Shown here piece by piece: positions 1-12,387 of a DNA stretch of 64,000 bases. Under the pieces are notes generated by a model. It had not been told where the DNA came from, ran no database searches, and saw only the letters and a list, made by a program, of their open reading frames with translations. The stretch comes from CAYQQQ01 sp964420125. Lineage in GTDB: Bacteria; Actinomycetota; Acidimicrobiia; Acidimicrobiales; Microtrichaceae. Numbering within the stretch: position 1 is the first letter of the stretch; each line of letters opens with the position of its first letter. Made by a program: the position numbers and the translations under genes. The stretch spans positions 62,001 to 126,000 of the forward strand of contig CAYQQQ010000012.1 of NCBI GenBank assembly GCA_964420125.1. Direction: 5' to 3'.

Positions 1-1541
1 CGCTCCACCTCGGTGGACTCCTCGGCAGCCTCCTCGTGCTGTCCCTGAGCTGCCTGGATCAGCGGGGCGAGCGCTGCGGCCGTCTCCCCACGTGCTGCGA
101 GCTCCCCACGGAGGCTCTCTGCCTCCTCCATCGCCCGTGCGCGCCAGCCGTCGAAGCGCTCGATCTCACCGACCACCTCCGATCGCTGCTGATCCGCTGC
201 GGCCACCGCCGCCCTGAGGCGTGCACCGAGGCCCACCAGCTCGTCGGGGACCGCGGGGATCTGTCGGATGCTCTCCAGCGACAGCGACTCGACGTCCATC
301 CCCGCCAGCTCCCGGAACCGCTCCCGAAGCGCCGCGCGCTCCTCGGTGAGCTGGTGTCGTATGGCAGCCGCACGCTCCCGCGCGGCCACCAGGACCTCCC
401 CGGCCGCCACCGTCTCCGCCCGGACCTGCTCGAGGGTCGCGCTCACCGCATCGCCGACCGATCGGGTCGAAAGGGCGATCGTGTAGTCCAGATAGGACGC
501 GAAGCCGTAGCGGGCGGTCACCTCTCCCTCGCGGGCGACCGCCTCTTCCAACGCCCGGCCACGGGCCCCGGCACGCTGCGAGTGCGCCTCGTCGATCTCC
601 CGACGAGCCTGCTCCACCAGCACCCCTGAGGCGGAGAGCTCTTCGAGGGCGGCGAGCCGATGCGCCAGCTCGTCGTGGCAGGCGCGGGCGATTGTGACGT
701 CCGGATCCTCCTCCACACCCACCGAGGCCTGATCGTTCCAGCGCTGCTCCAGTCCGGAGATCTCGTCGCGCAGCTCCGCCACCACCGGATCCGACGGCGC
801 TCGCCCCGCGCCGACCGCCACCAACCAGCTGTCGATCGCTCCTGCCAGCTCCTCGTCCATCAGGCCGCAGCGGTGTGCACGAGCGACGAGCTGGCGCTCG
901 GCAGCGACGTCCTGGCCCAACCGGAGCCTGCGACCGGAACCCTCCACCGGATCGAGTGCGCGCAGGACCGCCGGCAGCGTGACGGTCTGCTCCGCAAGCT
1001 GCTCACCCAGCGCCACCACACGCTCCTGCTGGGCGACGAGACCGGCCTCAGCCTCCCCGAGGGCGCGATCCCCCGAGGTGATCCGCTCGCGCAGCTCGAC
1101 CAGCTGGCGCTGGGTGGCATCCTGCTCCTCGGTCCCCACGCGCACCGCGGCCTCGGTGGCCTGGAGCCGGCGTGAGAGCTGCTCGCGCACGTGCGCCAGT
1201 CGCTGCGACTCGGCGTGGGCGTGGTCGCGGCGCTCCAGGGCCGCCTGCACCGCGGCATCGTGGCGCTGGCGATCCGGAACGGGCAGGTCCGCGGCGGTGA
1301 CCACGAGCAGGCCCTCCCCGGGAAGGTCCAGCGACACCACGGTGGTCTGGTCGAGCGGCGAGGGGAAGCCGGAGAACTCCAGGGTGCCGACCACCTCGGT
1401 GCCGGCCAGAGCGAAGGCCCGACCGAGGACCTCGGTGAGTCGGGTGCAGGCGGGTGCGTCTCCGGTGATGACCGTGAGGCGAGGGTGCAGCACCACGTGG
1501 ATCGGCCGATCCACGTCGAGATGCACATCGACCAGCCTCAC
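1..1541 (-). CDS. Large coiled-coil protein with SMC/RecN-like N-terminus, 3' end outside window
   Basis: An open minus-strand frame of at least 513 codons runs off the left edge. It starts at GTG 1541, with AGGAGG five bases upstream. The first ~60 residues have the strand-turn-helix order of an SMC/RecN/ABC ATPase head: the stretch LTVITGDAPACTRLTEVLG lies where LTVITGxNGxGKSTLLEAL is expected, but the P-loop lysine and glycines are missing. A Glu/Ala/Arg-rich region with long predicted coiled coil follows from about residue 100, interrupted near residue 330 by a non-repetitive patch (ARYGFASYLDY). I infer an SMC-like structural or DNA-associated protein with a degenerate nucleotide site. 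The C-terminal half, which would carry Walker B and the signature motif, is not visible. It is not a recognised named family. Confidence 0.75.
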   Translation of the reverse strand, partial: MRLVDVHLDVDRPIHVVLHPRLTVITGDAPACTRLTEVLGRAFALAGTEVVGTLEFSGFPSPLDQTTVVSLDLPGEGLLVVTAADLPVPDRQRHDAAVQAALERRDHAHAESQRLAHVREQLSRRLQATEAAVRVGTEEQDATQRQLVELRERITSGDRALGEAEAGLVAQQERVVALGEQLAEQTVTLPAVLRALDPVEGSGRRLRLGQDVAAERQLVARAHRCGLMDEELAGAIDSWLVAVGAGRAPSDPVVAELRDEISGLEQRWNDQASVGVEEDPDVTIARACHDELAHRLAALEELSASGVLVEQARREIDEAHSQRAGARGRALEEAVAREGEVTARYGFASYLDYTIALSTRSVGDAVSATLEQVRAETVAAGEVLVAARERAAAIRHQLTEERAALRERFRELAGMDVESLSLESIRQIPAVPDELVGLGARLRAAVAAADQQRSEVVGEIERFDGWRARAMEEAESLRGELAARGETAAALAPLIQAAQGQHEEAAEESTEVE

Positions 1542-1726
1542 ATCGACCTCCTGATCGGTCACGTCCGGTGGGCGGCGGCGGTGGGCGGCCCGACCGCCGA
1601 GCTCCTACCTTCCTTTTCGGCACGACAGGGCGCACCTTCAGTCTCCTGCAACCACGGGCTGACGCAAGCCGGGGTGCTTCGGCGATGCGGCCCTGATCCC
1701 GACCACCTCCTGCCGGACCGGTTCGC

Positions 1727-2539
1727 TCAACGCTGCCGGTTGTCCCGCAGGAGCACCTCCTGGGCGATCGTCGCCACGTGGGTGCCGTCCTCGCCGTGGA
1801 CGTGTCCCAGGGACAGTCCTCGGCCACCGGTGAAGCTGTGGCAGCTCAGGTCGTGCAGGTTCCACCGATCGGCCCGGCCGGGTCGATGGAACCAGATGGT
1901 GTGGTCGAGGCTGGCGGAGAACAGCACCCGATGGCGCACCTCGGCCGACTCCCGTCCCACCGGGTGGGTCCGGACCACCGCGTCGGTCGGCAGATCGTCG
2001 GAGAGGTAGGCGAGCGCCGCCGCGTGCACGAGCGGATCGTCCCCCAGGTCCTCGGTCACTCGCAGCCAGGCTGCGGCCCGACCACCCCCGAACCGAGCAG
2101 GCGACTGCTCCTCTGGGCAGAACGCCCGGGCGAACACCGGCGACCAGGAGTCCTCGGCGAGCTGGCTCGCTGGAGGGATCCCGGTGTCCAGGTGCACGGT
2201 CTCGATGTCGGCCGAGGACTCCTGCCGCTGGAAGGACGCCTCGAGGTTCAGGATCGCCCCTCCGCTCTGGCGGGCCACGACACGACGGGTGCAGAAGGAG
2301 CGGCCGTTGCGGATGCGGTCGATCTCGTAGCGGACCGGCTCGTGGTGGTCACCGCGTCGGATGAAGTAGGCGCGCACGCTGTGCACCGGCATCTCCGGAT
2401 CCACCGTGCGCCCCGCCGCCACGAGGGCCTGCGCGAGGATCTGGCCGCCGTAGAGACCACCCCACGGATATGTCGGACCGGTGCCGACCACCACGTCCGG
2501 ACCGTGATCGGCCATGTCGAGGATCTCGCTGAGCTTCAT
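1727..2539 (-). CDS. tesB: Acyl-CoA thioesterase II (TesB-like, double hot-dog)
   Basis: The 270-residue protein hydrolyses acyl-CoA to free fatty acid and CoA in the cytoplasm. The N-terminal hot-dog carries GGLYGGQILAQALVAA near residue 30. The C-terminal hot-dog carries SLDHTIWFHRP, SFTGGRGLSLG and AQEVLLR, which place the expected Asp, Ser/Thr and Gln catalytic triad of TesB enzymes. Length is normal for the family. The ATG at 2539 is chosen because the homologous sequence begins there; the open frame continues upstream with no family similarity. A TACCGT hexamer lies 10 bases before the ATG, so the leader is probably very short. It is divergent from hisN, with starts about 140 bp apart. 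Confidence 0.9.
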   Translation of the reverse strand: MKLSEILDMADHGPDVVVGTGPTYPWGGLYGGQILAQALVAAGRTVDPEMPVHSVRAYFIRRGDHHEPVRYEIDRIRNGRSFCTRRVVARQSGGAILNLEASFQRQESSADIETVHLDTGIPPASQLAEDSWSPVFARAFCPEEQSPARFGGGRAAAWLRVTEDLGDDPLVHAAALAYLSDDLPTDAVVRTHPVGRESAEVRHRVLFSASLDHTIWFHRPGRADRWNLHDLSCHSFTGGRGLSLGHVHGEDGTHVATIAQEVLLRDNRQR

Positions 2540-2667
2540 GGTCCCATCGACGGTAGCCGCTGGGTCCCGGATCGCCGGAAGGGGGCGACACCGCGACACC
2601 GACCCGACCCTCGCCCGAGCGATGCCGCACCGCCACGGTGTTGCCATGGGACACGGCGACCTGCCCG

Positions 2668-2673
2668 TAGCAT
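2668..2673 (+). promoter_or_regulatory. -10 element of hisN (leaderless)
   Basis: TAGCAT is followed by six bases and the ATG at 2680, with no ribosome-binding site between. TTGCCA at 2641-2646 is a possible but too distant -35. Confidence 0.5.
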
Positions 2674-2679
2674 GCGCCC

Positions 2680-3501
2680 ATGGCTCCGCAACTTGTCCCA
2701 CCGTCGGCTGACCTGCCCCCGGTGGACGAGCGTCTGCTCGACGACGCCGTCCGTTGGGCCCGCACCGCAGGGTTCCTCACCCTCGGCTGGTTCAGGGCCA
2801 ACGAGCTGTGGATCGACCACAAGGACGACGGCACGCCGGTCACCGTCGCCGATCGCGAGGCCGAAGCGCTTCTCCGACGCCTGATCAGCCACGCGTATCC
2901 CGACGACACGATCATCGGAGAAGAGGAGCCCGATCGGGAGGGTTCCAGCGCCCGAACCTGGGTGGTGGACCCGATCGACGGCACGAAGGCGTTCTCCTGC
3001 GGGGTCGCGACCTACTCGAACCTCGTCTACCTGTCCGACGAGCACGGCCCCGCCGTCGGAGTGATCAACCTGCCGGCGCTGGGAGAGACGATCTGGGCGG
3101 GGAGGGGGCGGGGTTGCCACCTCAACGGACTGCCGACCGGCGTCGCCCGGGCGGAGGACCACCGACGACAGCGCGTGCTGTGCACCTCCAGCATGGACGG
3201 CGTCTCCCCTGAGATGCTCCGCCGCATCAGCGAGGACGGGGTCCAGCTGCGGACGTGGGGCGACGCCTACGGCTACGCCCTGGTGGCGACAGGGCGGGTG
3301 TCGGCCATGTTCGACCCGTACATGGCCTGGTGGGACCTGGCGCCCATGACCGTCATCATCCCCGAGGCCGGCGGGGAGCTCACCCGCCGTGACGGCTCAC
3401 CGGACCCCACCGACCCCAGCCAGGCAGAGCCCTACCCGTACTCCGCCATCGCCTCTGACGGCGACGACCACGGACGCTGGGTGCGGATGCTCGCCCCTTG
3501 A
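2680..3501 (+). CDS. hisN: Inositol monophosphatase family, probably histidinol-phosphatase
   Basis: The 273-residue protein belongs to the Mg-dependent IMPase/FBPase superfamily. Metal-binding motifs are visible in order: GEEEPD near residue 80, WVVDPIDGTKAF near residue 101 and WWDLAPMTVIIPEAGG near residue 222. The WDxAP...EAGG block and the short length resemble actinobacterial HisN, which dephosphorylates histidinol phosphate in histidine synthesis. No other histidine gene is nearby, so inositol-1-phosphate or a related sugar phosphate remains possible. The start codon is set by the leaderless promoter just upstream. The gene is convergent with the sigma-factor gene, 73 bp away. Confidence 0.85.
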   Translation: MAPQLVPPSADLPPVDERLLDDAVRWARTAGFLTLGWFRANELWIDHKDDGTPVTVADREAEALLRRLISHAYPDDTIIGEEEPDREGSSARTWVVDPIDGTKAFSCGVATYSNLVYLSDEHGPAVGVINLPALGETIWAGRGRGCHLNGLPTGVARAEDHRRQRVLCTSSMDGVSPEMLRRISEDGVQLRTWGDAYGYALVATGRVSAMFDPYMAWWDLAPMTVIIPEAGGELTRRDGSPDPTDPSQAEPYPYSAIASDGDDHGRWVRMLAP

Positions 3502-3574
3502 GGGTCGGCACGCACCGTCCGCACGATGCAGATGAGCAGCACGCACCGCCACCCGGGAGCGTCCCCGCAGCAGC

Positions 3575-4486
3575 TCACCCGAGGGCGACGAGGCGCTCCA
3601 CCTCGGCCACGAAGGCCTCGTCGCTCTCCGGATCGGGACGCTCGGTGAGGCGCTCGGGCCAGTCCGACGCCGAGCGGATCCGCTCCGCATAGGCCGCGCG
3701 CCGCCGTTCGACCAGCCCGACCGGTTCCGCCACCTGCGGGCCGGGAGCGTACTGGGCCTCGATGCCCCGCCGAAGCATGGCCAGGGCCTCGGTGCGCATC
3801 TGGGAGATCCTCGACTCGGTCACCCCCAGGAAGCGGGCGAGCTCCTCGCTGGTGCGGTCCTGCACGAAGTAGCCGAGCACGATGAGCCGATGGCGCTCCG
3901 GCAGCATGGCCACGGCTTCGCGGAGGTAGGCCTTCAGCTCGCGGTCCTCGAGCTCCGCTGCGGGCTCCGGCCGGGCATCGGCCAGCACGTCGACGAGGGT
4001 GAGCTCCTCGTCGTCGGTCTCGGTGACGACGTACTCGAAGGCCAGCACCACCGACCGGAAGATGCGATCACGGAGGTTGTGCAGCTCCTCGGCGGTCATG
4101 CCCAGTGCCTGCGCCGTCTCGCCGAGCCCGGGAACCCGCCCGAGCTGCACGGCGAGGCGCTGCTCCACCTGGTCCAGGCGTCGGGCGAGCATCCGCACGG
4201 AACGCGGCGCCCAGTCCGCGGCCCGCACCGCGTCGATGATCGCTCCGCGTATCCGCTGGGCGGCGAATCGGTTGAACGGCACGCCCCGAGCGTCGTCGTA
4301 GCGCTTGGCCGCCTCGACGAGCCCGAGTGCACCGGCATGGATGAGCTCGTTGCGATCCACGTGGCGCGGGAAGTGCACCGCCACCTGGAACACGACGTGG
4401 TTGACCAGCGGGAGGTGCTCCTCGATCAGGCGGGAGATCTCCTGCGGGCGACGGCACACCACCGGGGAGTCCTGGGTTGGCGACAT
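3575..4486 (-). CDS. FliA/WhiG-family RNA polymerase sigma factor
   Basis: The 303-residue sigma-70 family member has region 2 (NELIHAGALGLVEAAKRYD, then RIRGAIIDAVRAADWAPRSV), region 3 (LGETAQALGMTAEEL) and region 4 (LPERHRLIVLGYF ... LGVTESRISQMRTEAL). The block RGAIIDxxRxxDWxPRSVR is diagnostic of the FliA/WhiG group, which controls motility or sporulation genes in other actinobacteria and recognises TAAA-N15-GCCGATAA promoters. About 65 residues after region 4 are an unusual tail. The ATG at 4486 has AGGAGG seven bases upstream; an in-frame start farther upstream lacks this. The target genes are not in the window. A WhiG-like promoter lies about 190 bp upstream. Confidence 0.9.
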   Translation of the reverse strand: MSPTQDSPVVCRRPQEISRLIEEHLPLVNHVVFQVAVHFPRHVDRNELIHAGALGLVEAAKRYDDARGVPFNRFAAQRIRGAIIDAVRAADWAPRSVRMLARRLDQVEQRLAVQLGRVPGLGETAQALGMTAEELHNLRDRIFRSVVLAFEYVVTETDDEELTLVDVLADARPEPAAELEDRELKAYLREAVAMLPERHRLIVLGYFVQDRTSEELARFLGVTESRISQMRTEALAMLRRGIEAQYAPGPQVAEPVGLVERRRAAYAERIRSASDWPERLTERPDPESDEAFVAEVERLVALG

Positions 4487-4678
4487 GAGCGATCCTCCTG
4501 TGGGAACACCTCCGGTCCGTCGTCTCCGCATCGCTGTCGACGACGACCGGTTGGGCACCTCGGAAGCATCGGCGCGCGCGACCGCACTCCTTGAGAGAAA
4601 AGTCCGGAAAATCTCGACCAGGCCTCGAATCCCTCGGACCCGCCAGGATTCCAGGCCGTGACGACCACTCTGCGTGAC

Positions 4679-4706
4679 CTTTCGGCCGACGGACCGGCGA
4701 ACTTGA
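4679..4706 (-). promoter_or_regulatory. Candidate WhiG/FliA-type promoter of the sigma-factor gene
   Basis: On the minus strand TCAAGTTC (4706-4699) is followed by 12 bases and GCCGAAAG (4686-4679). The sigma-28 consensus is TAAAGTTT-N11-GCCGATAA, so both halves match well. It points at the sigma gene, with an untranslated leader of about 185 nt. Confidence 0.45.
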
Positions 4707-4744
4707 GCACAAAGGGTGACGGCGACCCGGCGCTGGCCGAGACG

Positions 4745-5767
4745 TCAGCCGGCGTCGTCCGCTGCAGCGATGCGAACACCGCGATCGCGCAACCCGGAGA
4801 GGACCTCACCGGGGTCGGACCACTCGCCCAGGCCTCGCGCTCCGGGGTCCTGGAGGTCCAACCGCTCCGCGACCTCCGCCACGATGGCCCCCGTCGCCAT
4901 CGACGGCAGGTCGATGGCGCCCAGCACCACGGTCCGACGGGACGAGCCACGGGATCCTCGCAACTCCACCCGGACCCCTCCGATGCCGCCGTGCCGGTCA
5001 CGTCCCCCCTGGAGCAGCTCGACCAGCGACGACGGCAGCAGCGACGGCAGCCCGACGCACCAACGCTCCCGGCGCGACATCGCCATCCTCACCACCGCAC
5101 GTCGGAGCTCCGGAGATCGGCGGAGGAGCAGCACGGTCTCGCCTGTCCCCACGAGGTAGCAGTCGCGCGCGCCCAGGGGATCCGGGAACCAGACGAGCTC
5201 TCGACCCGCGCCGGGCCCCGTGCGCTGCCATCCGCCGTTGCGCCACTCGCGTCCTCCCTGGCGCAGCGCCCGCCGCCGCTCCGCCCGGCACGTCGCGCCC
5301 CCCGCACCCACGCGCGTGACGTGGACCTCGTCGAGCTCGTCGAGCTGCGTCGCGCCGTAGGACGCCATCAGGCAGCTCAGGCCCGGCGACATACCCACGC
5401 CCGCGACGACTCGGACACCTCTGCTCGCGGCCGGTCCGTCGAGCTCCAGCAGCGACTCCAGGGTTGCAGCGTCGTCGGTCACCGCGATCACGTCGTCGCC
5501 GACGGAAACCGCCTGCGACGCCAGCTCCGCCTGTTGCTGCGGACCCCCTGCCAGGACCACCAGGCCTCCCTCGGGCAGCTGGTCGCGGGGATCTCCGCTC
5601 ACCACGACGCGAAGCTCCTCCCCGAACGCATCGACGAGCGTCGCTGCGCGATCAGGGCGAGAGGTCACCAGGGCGACGTCATCCCATCCCGTGGCCACCA
5701 GCTCGCGTGCCACCCGGGCTCCCACGTCCCCTGCCCCGATGATCACGACCCCTCGTGATCCAGGCAT
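4745..5767 (-). CDS. NAD(P)-binding saccharopine-dehydrogenase-like protein
   Basis: The 340-residue protein begins with a Rossmann motif, GVVIIGAGDVGARVARELV, followed by a basic residue after the second strand (TSRPDR) that suggests NADP use. The middle contains VVAGVGMSPGLSCLMA, as in saccharopine dehydrogenase-type reductases, which are often annotated only as conserved NAD(P)-binding proteins. The C-terminal SMATGAIVAEVAERL helix fits the same fold. The substrate cannot be deduced. The ATG lies 1 bp after the stop of the small membrane-protein gene at 5769-5942, so the two are almost certainly co-transcribed. Confidence 0.7.
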   Translation of the reverse strand: MPGSRGVVIIGAGDVGARVARELVATGWDDVALVTSRPDRAATLVDAFGEELRVVVSGDPRDQLPEGGLVVLAGGPQQQAELASQAVSVGDDVIAVTDDAATLESLLELDGPAASRGVRVVAGVGMSPGLSCLMASYGATQLDELDEVHVTRVGAGGATCRAERRRALRQGGREWRNGGWQRTGPGAGRELVWFPDPLGARDCYLVGTGETVLLLRRSPELRRAVVRMAMSRRERWCVGLPSLLPSSLVELLQGGRDRHGGIGGVRVELRGSRGSSRRTVVLGAIDLPSMATGAIVAEVAERLDLQDPGARGLGEWSDPGEVLSGLRDRGVRIAAADDAG

Positions 5768-5768
5768 C

Positions 5769-5942
5769 TCAGGCAGACTCCGGGCGCCGCTCGGCAGGGT
5801 CCTCCCCCGCCAGCGCGAGCTCGTCGAGCTCGCGCCAGCCCCCCTGCTGTGGCGGGGAGCCTCCCGATCCGCGCAGGCGGATCAGCGCCGCGAACACGCT
5901 GCCGATGCCGATGGCGAGCGCAGCACGCCGCAGTCCTCGCAC
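5769..5942 (-). CDS. 57-residue membrane-anchored protein
   Basis: This short gene starts at GTG 5942 with AGGAGG six bases upstream and stops 1 bp before the ATG of the dehydrogenase gene. The N-terminus is basic and followed by one hydrophobic helix (ALAIGIGSVFAALIRL, residues 9-24), then a Gly/Pro linker and an acidic tail beginning with WRELDELAL. Actinobacteria encode many such single-pass proteins with a GGWREL-like tail; their function is unknown. The strong ribosome-binding site and the tight junction support expression. Confidence 0.7.
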   Translation of the reverse strand: MRGLRRAALAIGIGSVFAALIRLRGSGGSPPQQGGWRELDELALAGEDPAERRPESA

Positions 5943-6006
5943 GCAGGACCTCCTGCTTCCGGCCGAGCCGACGGTCCGCCGTCAGGACCCTGCCCCGGGA
6001 TGGATC

Positions 6007-6083
<77 letters not shown>

Positions 6084-6193
6084 GAGGCTTCGGCTGCCGA
6101 GCTCGGCAGCGGTTGGTCAGAGTAGCGTCCCCGCACACGGGCCTGCGAACGAGCTCCGAGGGACGGGCCACTCCCACGACCACGGGTCGGGCG

Positions 6194-6760
6194 TCAGCCC
6201 TTCTTCGGCGAATCGACCGTGATCGGCCGGGCCGTCTCCTCCTCGATCACCGAGACCCAGATCCCGCCGATGATGTCGCTGATCAGGTTGAACACCAGCG
6301 ATGCCACGACCGTGGCTGCCGCGAAGCCCAGTGCGCAGAGCAGCGAGATCAGTCCGAACTGGCGGAACAGGACCTCGCCGTTCAGCTTCCAGTCCTCGAG
6401 CTGCAGGTTCTCGTTGATGAACTTCTCCAGGCTGGCCAACGCACCCGTGTTGTGGGCGACCGACCACACGATCACCGCGGCGATCATCCCGATCACCCAC
6501 ATGCACAACGCCAGCAGCAACGACAGCTTCAGCACGGACCACGGGTCGACGTGACGGATCAGGCGGCGAACCTTGCGGGCTTCGAAGCGCTGGCGGCGGT
6601 AGCCGAGGAGGCGTCGGGACGTGCGGGTGGGTGCGGCGGGGCGATCGTCGGCGTCGACGACCCCCTTGGCATCGTCGGACGCCGGGGTCGGTGCTCCCTT
6701 GCGTCGGTTGGACGGGGTGCCCTTGGCCTCGGGCGTGTCGCTCACAGACGTCATGGTCAC
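6194..6760 (-). CDS. DUF3566 membrane protein
   Basis: The 188-residue protein has a hydrophilic Pro/Arg-rich N-terminal ~70 residues and then the DUF3566 domain. That domain opens with RRLIRHVDPWSVLKLSLLL, crosses the membrane (~85-107), has a short external segment (EKFINENLQLEDW) and a second membrane helix (~140-165), and ends with the acidic IWVSVIEEE. DUF3566 genes lie directly downstream of gyrA in many actinobacteria, including Rv0007 of M. tuberculosis; the biochemical role is unknown. GTG 6760 is chosen because TAGGCT lies six bases upstream; an ATG two codons later is the alternative. Confidence 0.9.
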   Translation of the reverse strand: MTMTSVSDTPEAKGTPSNRRKGAPTPASDDAKGVVDADDRPAAPTRTSRRLLGYRRQRFEARKVRRLIRHVDPWSVLKLSLLLALCMWVIGMIAAVIVWSVAHNTGALASLEKFINENLQLEDWKLNGEVLFRQFGLISLLCALGFAAATVVASLVFNLISDIIGGIWVSVIEEETARPITVDSPKKG

Positions 6761-6766
6761 GCCGTG

Positions 6767-6772
6767 AGCCTA
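6767..6772 (-). promoter_or_regulatory. -10 element of the DUF3566 gene (leaderless)
   Basis: On the minus strand TAGGCT is followed by six bases and GTG 6760. The element lies at the 3' end of the TadE-like gene, so DUF3566 can be transcribed independently of gyrBA. Confidence 0.5.
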
Positions 6773-7137
6773 TCGGCACGGAGCGGGCGTTCGGTCCTCA
6801 TGGGCGCTCGGAGGTGCTCCCGGTACCTCTCCGAGCGGGGTGCACGCCCGAGCCGCTGCCGTGGCGACCTGCCCGTCTCGGCTGACGGACACCACGAACA
6901 CCCCGCCGGTCTCGTCCTCGGCGAGCAGCCGGGCACCGTTGGCGCTGCTCACCGCTCGGGCCGACTCCGGCCCACGAGCGGCAGCTGCGAGGGCGCTCAG
7001 ATCGGCCACGGTCTGCACCCTCGACTGCGCGATCACCGACGCCGACCACCTGGCAGCCACCGCCAGCGACGAGACGGCCACCGCCATCACGACGACCACC
7101 AGGAGCGTCGAACCTCGTTCGCCCGCCTGAGCTGCGG

Positions 7138-7141
<4 letters not shown>
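6770..7141 (-). CDS. TadE/Rv3654c-like secreted or membrane protein
   Basis: The 123-residue protein has a Gly-rich pre-helix segment (QAGERGSTL) followed by a hydrophobic helix (LLVVVVMAVAVSSLAVAA), then QSRVQTVADLSALAAAAR. This is the layout of TadE/TadG-like pseudopilins and of the Rv3654c family, in which the ADLxALAAA stretch is typical. The ATG at 7141 overlaps the gyrA stop as ATGA, so translation is probably coupled to gyrA. Two cysteines in the C-terminal part (in ARACTP and at the end) could form a disulfide outside the cell. No other tad or secretion gene is nearby, and the placement after gyrase is odd. Confidence 0.65.
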
Positions 7142-9633
<2,492 letters not shown>

Positions 9634-9687
9634 CGCGGGGCTCCGTGGTCGGGTGTCGGGGGTGCACGACAGGGGGGGTGAGGCGCA

Positions 9688-11661
<1,974 letters not shown>

Positions 11662-11922
11662 CAACGCCTCCAGAGGCCGAGCGCCGCAACGACCTCGGCT
11701 GGATCGCCGGGACGCGGTGGACCACGTCACGACGGAAGATGATGGGTTTCGTGGACTGCCGATCCGGTGTTGTCCACATGGTGGATCCCTTGTGGATGAC
11801 CTGTGGATGACTGGTCGATGCCGTCATCGGAGCCGTCGTTGATCGTACCACCTGCACACCCCCCGGACCTGCTCACCGACGGGTCGCGCGACCCGGTGGG
11901 AACCGGCGCGACGGGTCCCTGA
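11662..11922. other. gyrB-DUF721 intergenic region
   Basis: This 261-bp stretch has no gene. It contains the gyrB leader and three near-consensus DnaA boxes (annotated separately). No other structure is evident. Confidence 0.6.
11770..11810. promoter_or_regulatory. DnaA-box cluster upstream of gyrB
   Basis: TTGTCCACA (11770-11778) on the plus strand fits the high-GC actinobacterial DnaA box. Two TGTGGATGA copies (11791-11799 and 11802-11810), each one mismatch from the box on the minus strand, repeat with an 11-bp period, close to one helical turn. This is the best DnaA-box cluster in the window. Confidence 0.6.
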
Positions 11923-12387
11923 TCAGCCCTGCTGCGTAGGTCGGAGCACGCTCACCCTGACCTCACGCAGCTCGGTGTTCCCGAGCACCGCGTTGGCCGC
12001 CGCCACGAGGTCCGAGGCCGCCCAGCGAAGCTGCTCGGCGACCGCCGGTTCGGTGGTCTCCACCACCATGCACCCATCCCGAACGGAGTGGAGGTGGCAC
12101 GACGCTGCCAGTCGACCACCCACCAGCAGGGTCCAGTTCGCCTGCAGCGTCCGCAGCGCATCCGGGCGCAGAGCACCCAGGAACCGCTGCATCGAAGCCA
12201 GCGAGCTCCGCAACGAGACCGGCTCCTCGCGCGGCCCATCCCATGCCGACGGACCCGTCCGGCCCGCCGGCCGGCGCGCTGCGGATCCACCGGCACGTGA
12301 GGATCTGGTCATCGCCTCGAACCCTAGATCCCGAACCGTGGAGGCTGCGCCGATGCGAAGGGAGCATCGCCCGGACGCGCCGTTCAC
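11923..12387 (-). CDS. DUF721 (DciA-like) protein
   Basis: The 154-residue protein is the DUF721 family member usually found between recF and gyrB in actinobacteria (Rv0004 in M. tuberculosis). The core runs from RFLGALRPDALRTLQANWTLLVG to the end, with VVETTEPAVAEQLRWAASDLV matching the family's helical part. DUF721 proteins are related to DciA, a bacterial replicative-helicase operator, which would fit a role in loading DnaB. The chosen GTG overlaps the recF stop as GTGA; ATG 12312 is the alternative and would remove 25 non-conserved residues. Confidence 0.85.
   Translation of the reverse strand: MNGASGRCSLRIGAASTVRDLGFEAMTRSSRAGGSAARRPAGRTGPSAWDGPREEPVSLRSSLASMQRFLGALRPDALRTLQANWTLLVGGRLAASCHLHSVRDGCMVVETTEPAVAEQLRWAASDLVAAANAVLGNTELREVRVSVLRPTQQG

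Noticed and set aside
6766..6780. GCCGATAG before the DUF3566, zinc-ribbon and receiver genes as WhiG-type -10 elements
   Set aside because: No TAAA-like -35 lies 15-16 bases upstream at any of the three. The embedded TANNNT explains the sequence as an ordinary -10.
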